A DNA stretch of 8,867 nucleotides from Actinomycetes bacterium (GTDB lineage Bacteria; Actinomycetota; Coriobacteriia; Coriobacteriales; Eggerthellaceae): NCBI GenBank assembly GCA_023403475.1, contig JAEYEL010000047.1, forward strand, positions 1 through 8,867. The letters run 5' to 3'. Under the pieces are notes generated by a model, which saw only the letters and a program-made list of their open reading frames with translations, was not told where the DNA came from and did no database searches. Both the position numbers and the translations under genes were made by a program. This document shows, one piece after another, positions 1 through 5,684 of the stretch. Each line of letters begins with the position of its first letter. The stretch's first letter is position 1.

Positions 1-1262
1 GCCGCCACCACAGCGCCGATCTCCATGTGCTTGGCCACGTAGCCCGGATGATACAGCTCGCTTACTTGCCCCGTTGCCAAGCCAATTTGGTTTCCGTAGG
101 AAGAATAGCCCGCCGCCGCCGTGGTCACGAGCTTGCGTTGCGGAAGCTTGCCCGGCAGCGTTTCGTCAACCGGTACGGTGGGGTCGCCCGCACCCGTCAC
201 GCGCATAGCCTGGTATACGTAGCTGCGCCCCGAAAGGGGGTCGCGGATAGCCCCGCCCAGACACGTTGCCGCGCCGCCGAACGGTTCTATCTCGGTGGGG
301 TGGTTGTGCGTCTCGTTCTTGAACAGGTACAGCCAGTCCTGCTCTTCCCCGTTCACATCGACCTTGCACTTCACCGTGCAGGCGTTGACCTCTTCCGATT
401 CGTCAAGCCCGGTAAGCACGCCTTTCGCTTTCAGGTAGCGCGCGCCTATGGTACCCATGTCCATAAGGCACACCGGTTTCTCGTCGCGACCCAGCTCATG
501 GCGCATTTCCACGTAGCGCTCGAACGCCGCGCGCACTGCCGCGTCGTCTATCTGCACATCGACGAGCTCGGTGCCGAACGTGGTGTGACGACAGTGGTCG
601 GACCAATAGGTTTCGATCATCTTGATTTCCGTGATGGTGGGATCGCGCTTCTCCTCTTCGGCGAAATAGCGCTGGCAGAATGCAATGTCGGCCACGTCCA
701 TGGCAAGCCCGCGCGCACGGACGAACGCCGCAAGCTCCTCTTCGTCCAGCGTGCGAAAGCCCTCTATCACTTCCACGGGCTTTGGAACAGGCTGAGCGGC
801 GGCGAGCGTGGCGGGCAGATCAAGCGACGCCTCGCGTGCCTCGACGGGGTTGATGACGTAGCGCTTGACCGCCGCCACGTCGGCATCGGTAAGCTCACCC
901 AGAAGAAGATACACCTTCGCGCTTCGCACGCACGGTCGCTCGCCTTGGCTGATAAGCTGGATGCACTCGCTTGCGGAATCGGCCCGCTGGTCGAACTGCC
1001 CCGGCAGATACTCCACCGCGAACACCCGTGCCCCGTGCGCTTCAGGTGCCGCAAACGTCGCCACATCCGACTGTGGCTCGCTGAACACCGTAGGCACGCA
1101 CTGCGCAAACAGCTCCTCGCTCATGCCCTCCGCATCGTAGCGATTGAGCAAGCGCAAGCCCGTAAGTGCCCGTATGCCCAAGATGTCGCGCAGTTCGCGC
1201 AGAAGCTGCCGGGCTTGCCCGTCGAAGCCGGGTTTCTTCTCAACAAAGACGCGCAAAACCAT
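1..1262 (-). CDS. purL: Phosphoribosylformylglycinamidine synthase (FGAM synthase), N-terminal part, runs off left edge
   Basis: The enzyme converts FGAR, glutamine and ATP to FGAM in the fourth step of de novo purine synthesis in the cytoplasm. The first 420 codons are present; the 3' end lies outside the window. The translation opens MVLRVFVEKKPGFD, the start typical of the long single-chain 'clade II' PurL of clostridia and actinobacteria, in which PurS-like, synthase and glutaminase parts are fused in about 1,200 residues. The glutaminase domain would lie beyond the edge and is not seen. Visible conserved blocks are FAVEYLPGQFDQRADSA (81-97), SDHCRHTTF (221-229), and FKNETHNHPTEIEPFGG followed by AATCLGGAIRD (314-341), the ATP/substrate-binding core. 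The start codon lies 3 bases after the stop of the membrane-protein gene, with a weak purine-rich AAAGAG upstream, so translational coupling is likely. Product identity is secure; the fused architecture is inferred. Confidence 0.96.
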   Translation of the reverse strand, partial: MVLRVFVEKKPGFDGQARQLLRELRDILGIRALTGLRLLNRYDAEGMSEELFAQCVPTVFSEPQSDVATFAAPEAHGARVFAVEYLPGQFDQRADSASECIQLISQGERPCVRSAKVYLLLGELTDADVAAVKRYVINPVEAREASLDLPATLAAAQPVPKPVEVIEGFRTLDEEELAAFVRARGLAMDVADIAFCQRYFAEEEKRDPTITEIKMIETYWSDHCRHTTFGTELVDVQIDDAAVRAAFERYVEMRHELGRDEKPVCLMDMGTIGARYLKAKGVLTGLDESEEVNACTVKCKVDVNGEEQDWLYLFKNETHNHPTEIEPFGGAATCLGGAIRDPLSGRSYVYQAMRVTGAGDPTVPVDETLPGKLPQRKLVTTAAAGYSSYGNQIGLATGQVSELYHPGYVAKHMEIGAVVA

Positions 1263-1265
1263 GTG

Positions 1266-2003
1266 CTACTCTTTCTCGTCAGCTTTTTGCGCAGCTTTCT
1301 CGGCGGCTGCGTTCGCGCTCTTCTTGGCTCGCTCGAACGCGGTGCTTCCGCTGCCTGCAGAAGCTGCCTCGGGAAAATCCGCGCTCTCCTCGGCTTTCTC
1401 GACCTTTTCGGCAGCCTTCTCCTTGCCTTTGCCCAAACGGAAGCCGCTGCCGAACAGGCCACGTTTCTTCGGCTGTTGCTTTTGCTCCTCTGCGGCATCG
1501 TCCTTATGCGCTGCCGCCTCGCGCTCCGCGGCCTTCTGCTGCTTTTCTGCCGCACGCATCTCCTTGGTCTTTTTCGCCATCATTTCAGCCTGATAAGCAC
1601 GGCGGCATTTGCGAATCTTGGAGAAATCGACGTAGAAGGCGGCGATGATGAGCACGTATGCCAAGCCCAAAGCCGCAAAGCTGATCCATTCGGGATCCCA
1701 CGCGCGCCCCACCCATGAAAGAGCTGTGCAAGCGATGGCGCCTATGAGGCATATCCACCATATCTTCCGAAGCCGCTTGTATTCCGCTGTGGGCGGGTTG
1801 TAATATTTGCGGTCAAGCTCGGCCTGCTTGGCACGCTGCACTTTTTTCTCGGCCTTCTTCTGCTGCGGCGTCTTCGTCGTCGATTGCACGCGAACGCTCG
1901 CAGCAGCCTTGGTCTTCGGCTTCAGCGACGCCGCGCTTTTGCGCGTCTGCCCATGACGCTCGTCGTTCTGATACCGCTCGTTCATAGGATTTCGTTGGCT
2001 CAT
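1266..2003 (-). CDS. Unrecognised two-helix membrane protein with charged, coiled-coil-like ends
   Basis: I do not recognise the family. The 245-residue protein has a basic, Lys/Gln/Ala-rich N-terminal arm (about 1-78) and two hydrophobic segments (about 81-98, beginning IWWICLIG, and 106-126, containing ALGLAYVLII). A short loop, GRAWDPEW, separates them. A long Ala/Glu/Lys-rich C-terminal arm (about 130-245) looks helical or coiled-coil, broken by KKRGLFGSGFRLGKGK near 179-194. The positive residues next to both helices suggest that both arms are cytoplasmic and the loop is outside. It lies between purC (63 bases upstream) and purL (3 bases downstream), so it is probably co-expressed with purine synthesis, but no role can be read from the sequence. 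An in-frame GTG at 2015 would add four residues. I prefer ATG 2003, which has AGGA 4 bases and GAGGGG 11 bases upstream. Confidence 0.85.
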   Translation of the reverse strand: MSQRNPMNERYQNDERHGQTRKSAASLKPKTKAAASVRVQSTTKTPQQKKAEKKVQRAKQAELDRKYYNPPTAEYKRLRKIWWICLIGAIACTALSWVGRAWDPEWISFAALGLAYVLIIAAFYVDFSKIRKCRRAYQAEMMAKKTKEMRAAEKQQKAAEREAAAHKDDAAEEQKQQPKKRGLFGSGFRLGKGKEKAAEKVEKAEESADFPEAASAGSGSTAFERAKKSANAAAEKAAQKADEKE

Positions 2004-2066
2004 GATATCCTGCACCCCTCACTTCCGTCGAACACGATCATTATCTCACAGGTTGGCGAGAGACCC

Positions 2067-2945
2067 TTAGACCCCCGGAACAAAACTTCTGCCGGTCAGA
2101 AGCTCGTAGGCTTGGATGTACTTCTCGCTGGTCTTCTGGATTATCTCTTGGGGAAGGCGGGGCGGGTTGCCGGTTTTGTCCCAATGGGCGGCAAGCCAGT
2201 CGCGCACGAACTGCTTGTCGAAGCTGGGCTGGTCTTTGCCCACTTCGTAGGCGCTGCCGGGCCAAAAGCGCGACGAATCGGGCGTGAGAACCTCATCGGC
2301 CAAGATAATCTTGCCGTCTAACATGCCGAACTCGAACTTCGTGTCGGCAATGATGATGCCGCGCTCGGCCGCATGGTCGCGCGCCCGCTCGTACACCGCG
2401 ACGGAAAGGTCGCGCAGCCGGGTTGCCGCATCCTGCCCGATCAGCTTCGCGCAACGTTCGAAGCTGATGTTCTCGTCATGGTCGCCTATCTCGGCCTTCG
2501 TGGAAGGCGTGAACAGCGTGCGCGGAAGCTTCGAGGAATTCTCAAGCCCTGCGGGAAGCTCGATGCCGCACACCGTCCCTCGTGCTTGATACTCTTTCAA
2601 GCCACTGCCTGCCAAATATCCGCGCACAATGCACTCGATGGGGAACATGCTTGCCTTCTTCACCAGCATGAACCGACCACGCAGCGCATCGGCGTAAGGC
2701 TGAAACTTCTCAGGCAAATCGGCAACGTCCGCCGAGATAAGGTGGTTTTCCACCACGCCGTCCAAAAGCTCGAACCAAAAGCACGAAAGCTGGGTGAGCA
2801 CCTGCCCCTTGTAGGGAATCTCGTCTTCCAGAATGTAGTCGAACGCCGAAATGCGGTCGGATGCCACCAGAAGCAAACGATCCCCCAAATCGTACAAATC
2901 GCGCACTTTCCCCTGCGCGTCGGGTTTGATGCCTATTCCCGCCAT
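2067..2945 (-). CDS. purC: Phosphoribosylaminoimidazole-succinocarboxamide synthase (SAICAR synthetase)
   Basis: The enzyme joins CAIR and aspartate with ATP to give SAICAR in de novo purine synthesis; it is cytoplasmic. The 292-residue protein is of the longer, yeast ADE1-like type rather than the roughly 240-residue Bacillus type. Conserved blocks in order are GKVRDLY (12-18, nucleotide-binding loop), ASDRISAFD (28-36), IVRGYLAGSG (106-115), FTPSTKAEIGDHDENI (145-160), DTKFEFG (201-207) and LADEVLTPDSSRFWP (215-229). All key family signatures are intact and the length is normal. The ATG at 2945 has AAAGGA (2956-2961) 10 bases upstream. It follows the histidine-kinase gene in the same direction after a 136-base gap with no clear promoter or terminator, and precedes the membrane protein and purL. 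Confidence 0.97.
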   Translation of the reverse strand: MAGIGIKPDAQGKVRDLYDLGDRLLLVASDRISAFDYILEDEIPYKGQVLTQLSCFWFELLDGVVENHLISADVADLPEKFQPYADALRGRFMLVKKASMFPIECIVRGYLAGSGLKEYQARGTVCGIELPAGLENSSKLPRTLFTPSTKAEIGDHDENISFERCAKLIGQDAATRLRDLSVAVYERARDHAAERGIIIADTKFEFGMLDGKIILADEVLTPDSSRFWPGSAYEVGKDQPSFDKQFVRDWLAAHWDKTGNPPRLPQEIIQKTSEKYIQAYELLTGRSFVPGV

Positions 2946-3081
2946 TACCGCTCGTTCCTTTCCGTCCGTCGCATTCCCGCGCAGCGTACTTGACCTGCGC
3001 TCCTACTTCCTTTATTTGCCCGCTCTCTTGCCTACTTCGCTTGCTTGCCTGTCTGCCTGCGCTCTTGCTTACTCGTTTTGC
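2946..3081 (-). repeat. Purine-rich spacer with short imperfect direct repeats between the kinase gene and purC
   Basis: Read on the minus strand, this 136-base gap is strongly A/G-rich through its first 90 or so bases. It is built of recurring short words: GCAAGAGCG and GCAAGAGAGCG, GAGCGCAGG twice, GAAGTAGG twice, and several GGCAAG/GCAAGC units. No good -10/-35 pair and no hairpin followed by a T-run was found, so whether purC has its own promoter here is unclear. The repeats resemble the Q/K-coding repeats at the end of the kinase gene just upstream and could reflect slippage. Confidence 0.5.
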
Positions 3082-4719
3082 TTACTTTCTTCTGTCGCGC
3101 CGTATGATCTTGCCGCTGCGCCCGCCGACCTGTTTGGCCTGCTGTTTCTGCTGCGCTTTCGCCTGCTGCTTCTGCGCACGCTCTTTCGCGCGCACGCGAG
3201 CCTCGTCGTACAACGGAATATGGATGGTGAAGCAAGCTCCTTCGCCTTTCCTGCCTTCAACCTGCACCCAGCCGCCGTGCCTGTCCACTATCTCCTTCAC
3301 TACGGCAAGGCCCACGCCCAAACCGCCGCTTTCGCGATTGCGCCCGGCATCGGCACGCCAGAACCGCGAGAACACCATTTTCGCCTCTTCGGGCGAAAGA
3401 CCGATGCCCGTGTCGCGCACCGATATGGAAGCCGCCGCGTCGTCTTTCGCGACGCGCACCGTAATGCGCCCACCCTCCGGCGTGTAACGCACCGCGTTCG
3501 AAATGAGGTTCGCCGTCGCCTGCCGAATCATGTCGGCATCGCCCAGCACGCGCACCCCTTTTTCGGCAATGTATTCCAAGGTCAAACCCGAATCGGCCAC
3601 GAACGCCTCGTGCGTGGCGATGATGCCCGAAATAAGATCGCCCACATCGACGAGCTCTTCTTTCGTAGGATTGGCGCGATTCTCCAAACGGGAAAGCTTC
3701 AGAAGCGCATCCACCAACCGGCTTAGGCGCTGCACCTCGGAATTCACCGTTTCCAAGCGTTCCTCATCGGCCGCGAACACACCATCGACCATAGCTTCCA
3801 CCGTCGATTGGATAGCCATGAGCGGCGTGCGCAGCTCATGGGCAACATCGGTGGTAAGGCGCCGTTCCAACTCGCGATCCTTCTCGACCGATTCGGCCAT
3901 TTCGTCGAACGTCTCGCCTAAACGCGCGATCTCGTCTTCGCCCACAAGGCCGGTGCGAGCGGAAAGGTCGCCCTCTTTTATGGCTCGCGCGGTTTTGGTC
4001 ATGCGGTTGATGGGGGAAACCAGATTTCGCGCGAACAGAAACCCGATGCAAGAAGCCAGCACGATGGCCACCACCGTGGCGAAAAGCATGGCCTGATACG
4101 AGTTGTCGCGAAATTCCTGGTCAGGCTGGCGCATAAGGGTATCCGACCCCAGCACCCAAATGCGCACGGAGCCGATAATCTGCCCATCGACCACTATGTT
4201 GGAAGTCGATCGCTGCCCTTCCCGTGGCGCAAGCGATTTTTCGGGCGTCGTTGCGCCCGTGCCGTCGAACGACCACGAGGAATCATACACTATCTTTTCC
4301 GGCAGCTGGTTGTTCACCACCTGAACGCCGATGCCCGTCGTAGCCAAAGCCGACTCCGCAGGGCCTTGAGCAGCCGTGGCAAGCAAGCTGTTCAGCTGAT
4401 CTGCGGAAAGTTGCGAAGGCGAGACCTGGGAAGCCTCATCCGACGAATCGACGACGAAAGATCGGCTCAACTCGCTTTTGCAAACAGCAGCGATGCGCTC
4501 GGCCGTTCGGTCGGTAAGCGTCTGTATGTTCTCGGTCGTATACGTTTGAAAATGCTGTTCCCACACGAACGACACGACGCCAATTGCCACCAACGCCGTC
4601 ATGGCCGCGATGAGGGCGAACGCCAAGGTGACGCGCGTGGTGTACGAAAGGTTCTTCCAACCGACCCGGCGACGGCCTTCGTGGTGCCCGACAGCGCCCG
4701 ACGTGGTATCCGAGTTCAT
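3082..4719 (-). CDS. Membrane sensor histidine kinase of a two-component system
   Basis: This is a 545-residue class I sensor kinase, the expected partner of the response regulator encoded just upstream. Order of parts: a cytoplasmic N-terminus, TM1 (about 29-53), an extracytoplasmic sensing region of roughly 155 residues (54-208) of no family I recognise, TM2 (about 210-230), a HAMP linker (about 231-283), a dimerisation/phosphoacceptor helix with DVAHELRTPL (His294 the phosphorylated residue), and an ATPase domain. The ATPase domain shows the N box NLISNAVRYTPEGG (404-417), the G1 box DTGIGL (436-441) and the G2 box GGLGVGL (465-471). All catalytic motifs are intact. The protein then continues about 40 residues past the usual end as a basic tail rich in Gln, Lys and Arg, which is unusual. 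ATG 4719 has AAGGTGG 7 bases upstream. The ligand is unknown. Confidence 0.95.
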   Translation of the reverse strand: MNSDTTSGAVGHHEGRRRVGWKNLSYTTRVTLAFALIAAMTALVAIGVVSFVWEQHFQTYTTENIQTLTDRTAERIAAVCKSELSRSFVVDSSDEASQVSPSQLSADQLNSLLATAAQGPAESALATTGIGVQVVNNQLPEKIVYDSSWSFDGTGATTPEKSLAPREGQRSTSNIVVDGQIIGSVRIWVLGSDTLMRQPDQEFRDNSYQAMLFATVVAIVLASCIGFLFARNLVSPINRMTKTARAIKEGDLSARTGLVGEDEIARLGETFDEMAESVEKDRELERRLTTDVAHELRTPLMAIQSTVEAMVDGVFAADEERLETVNSEVQRLSRLVDALLKLSRLENRANPTKEELVDVGDLISGIIATHEAFVADSGLTLEYIAEKGVRVLGDADMIRQATANLISNAVRYTPEGGRITVRVAKDDAAASISVRDTGIGLSPEEAKMVFSRFWRADAGRNRESGGLGVGLAVVKEIVDRHGGWVQVEGRKGEGACFTIHIPLYDEARVRAKERAQKQQAKAQQKQQAKQVGGRSGKIIRRDRRK

Positions 4720-4751
4720 TGGCGAACCACCTTACCCGCTTATGGAAACGT

Positions 4752-4773
4752 GCTGAACCTTCGAAAGTTCCGC
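4752..4773. promoter_or_regulatory. Imperfect 22-bp palindrome between regulator and kinase genes
   Basis: The core GAACCTTCGAAAGTTC (4755-4770) is a 16-bp palindrome with one mismatched pair. It extends by two more matching pairs after one mismatch. A second short inverted repeat, GTTC-CGCC-GAAC (4767-4778), shares its right arm. It lies in the 68-base gap between the regulator stop and the kinase start. It could be a protein-binding site or a small mRNA hairpin; no T-run follows, so it is not an intrinsic terminator. Confidence 0.35.
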
Positions 4774-4787
4774 CGAACAACGCACGG

Positions 4788-5498
4788 CTACTGTGCGCTC
4801 TTCGTAGGGTCTTCGAAGCGATACCCAACACCGTGCACCGTGTGCAGCCACTTCGGGTTGCGCGGGTTGTCGCCTATCTTGGCACGCAGGTTCTTCACAT
4901 GGGAGTCGATGGTGCGCTCATATCCCTCGAAGTCGTAGCCGAGCACCTTCTCCACCAGCTCCATGCGCGAATATACGCGACCGGGATAACGCGAAAGCGT
5001 GGTGAGCAGCTTGAACTCGCTTGCCGTCAGGTCTATCTCCTCGCCGGAGACCATGACCTTGTGCCCCGACACGTCAATGGTCAGCTCGCCGAACTCCAGC
5101 ACCTCGCGCTGCGGCTCGCTATCGGCATGCACGCGGCGCAGAAGGGCTCGGGCTCGGGCTACCAGCTCGCGCGGGCTGAACGGCTTCACCAAGTAGTCGT
5201 CGGCGCCAAGCTCAAGGCCGATGATGCGATCTTCCACTTCGCCTTTTGCCGTAAGCATGATAATGGGCACATCGGAATTGTCGCGAATGGCGCGGCATAC
5301 GCGCTCGCCCGGAACGCGCGGGAGCATAAGATCGAGAATAACCAGATCGAAATGGTGCTTGGAGAACTCTTCCAGTGCTTCTTGACCGTCGCCCACGGCG
5401 GTTACCCAGTAGTTCTCGCGCTCCAGATAGGCGGTCACCGCGTCACGAATAGCCTTCTCGTCCTCTACAAGCAAAATGCGTCGTGTTTCGTTGCCCAT
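4788..5498 (-). CDS. OmpR/PhoB-family response regulator
   Basis: This is a 236-residue DNA-binding response regulator, cytoplasmic, expected to be phosphorylated by the adjacent kinase and to control transcription. The receiver domain (about 7-120) has acidic-pocket residues Glu12 and Asp13, phosphoacceptor Asp56 in VILDLMLP, Thr83 in MLTAKG, and Lys105 in DYLVKPF. The winged-helix DNA-binding domain (about 133-230) carries LTASEFKLL (157-165), RTIDSHVKNLRAKIG (195-209) and HTVHGVGYRFE (219-229), all typical of the OmpR subgroup. The reading frame stays open upstream to 5564, but I chose ATG 5498. It begins directly with MGNETRRILLVEDE, as family members do, and has a strong GAGGAG 6 bases upstream. 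The regulon is unknown; the divergent Tat-protein gene and its own operon are the obvious first candidates. Confidence 0.96.
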   Translation of the reverse strand: MGNETRRILLVEDEKAIRDAVTAYLERENYWVTAVGDGQEALEEFSKHHFDLVILDLMLPRVPGERVCRAIRDNSDVPIIMLTAKGEVEDRIIGLELGADDYLVKPFSPRELVARARALLRRVHADSEPQREVLEFGELTIDVSGHKVMVSGEEIDLTASEFKLLTTLSRYPGRVYSRMELVEKVLGYDFEGYERTIDSHVKNLRAKIGDNPRNPKWLHTVHGVGYRFEDPTKSAQ

Positions 5499-5504
5499 TA
5501 GTAT

Positions 5505-5510
5505 CTCCTC
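5505..5510 (-). promoter_or_regulatory. Ribosome binding site of the response regulator
   Basis: GAGGAG on the minus strand lies 6 bases before ATG 5498. It decides the start against the in-frame upstream ATG at 5564, whose extra 22 codons would be made of the leader hairpin region. Confidence 0.8.
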
Positions 5511-5526
5511 AAGTTCGTATGCTTCC

Positions 5527-5551
5527 CCGCAAACCGTCTGCCGGCTTGCGG
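5527..5551 (-). promoter_or_regulatory. Strong hairpin in the response-regulator 5' leader
   Basis: On the minus strand CCGCAAGCCG, loop GCAGA, then CGGTTTGCGG can form a 10-bp stem with one G-U pair and a 5-base loop. It ends 16 bases upstream of the ribosome binding site and is not followed by a run of T, so it is not an intrinsic terminator. It could affect mRNA stability or translation, or mark a protein-binding site in the DNA. Confidence 0.5.
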
Positions 5552-5580
5552 ATGCTGCCATCAATTACACCGTGCGCAGG

Positions 5581-5599
5581 GCTGACGGATTTAGTCAGC
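5581..5599. promoter_or_regulatory. Perfect 6-bp inverted repeat downstream of the predicted regulator start site
   Basis: GCTGAC, 7-base spacer, GTCAGC. It lies about 20-40 bases downstream of the transcription start predicted from the extended -10 at 5625-5633. An operator for a dimeric regulator or a small leader hairpin are both possible. Confidence 0.35.
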
Positions 5600-5624
5600 G
5601 CTTCCAAAAGTCGTGTTTGCGTTT

Positions 5625-5633
5625 ATTGTAGCA
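5625..5633 (-). promoter_or_regulatory. Candidate extended -10 promoter for the regulator-kinase genes
   Basis: On the minus strand TGCTACAAT matches the extended -10 form TGnTATAAT, with 5 of 6 bases in the hexamer. No convincing -35 is seen at the usual distance, as is common for extended -10 promoters. The predicted start near 5618 would leave a leader of about 120 bases containing the two inverted repeats. Confidence 0.5.
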
Positions 5634-5651
5634 ATTACGGCAGACGCAACT

Positions 5652-5680
5652 TTGACCTGTTCAGGAAATGACACAATAAA
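5652..5680 (+). promoter_or_regulatory. Candidate promoter for the Tat protein gene, possibly leaderless
   Basis: TTGACC (5652-5657) matches 5 of 6 bases of the -35 consensus, and AATAAA (5675-5680) follows at exactly 17 bases as a weak -10. An alternative -10, CACAAT at 5672-5677, gives a better distance to the ATG but a 14-base spacer. Either choice puts the transcript start at or next to ATG 5685, and there is no Shine-Dalgarno sequence at normal spacing. A leaderless mRNA is therefore the natural reading. Confidence 0.4.
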
Positions 5681-5684
5681 CACC

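Noticed and set aside
27..1718. Long open frame of 563 codons on the plus strand
   Set aside because: It is antisense to purL and the membrane-protein gene, which have clear family motifs or proper starts. The translation is low-complexity, rich in Arg/Leu/His, as expected for a shadow frame in high-GC coding DNA.
2990..3016. TTGACC on the plus strand in the kinase-purC gap as a promoter
   Set aside because: It faces into the antisense of the kinase gene and has no acceptable -10 at normal spacing.
2851..3726. Plus-strand open frame of 291 codons across the kinase-purC gap
   Set aside because: It overlaps the antisense of the kinase ATPase domain, has no ribosome binding site or recognisable motif, and its composition follows from the A/G-rich minus strand.
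4755..4770. GAAC...GTTC palindrome as a LexA (SOS) box
   Set aside because: The actinobacterial or Bacillus-type box has four bases between GAAC and GTTC; here there are eight, and the neighbouring genes are not SOS genes.
4719..5501. Plus-strand open frame of 260 codons
   Set aside because: It mirrors the response-regulator gene, whose receiver and DNA-binding motifs are unmistakable on the minus strand.
5499..5564. In-frame N-terminal extension of the response regulator to ATG 5564
   Set aside because: The family normally begins within a few residues of ILLVEDE. The strong GAGGAG serves ATG 5498, and the extension would encode the leader hairpin.
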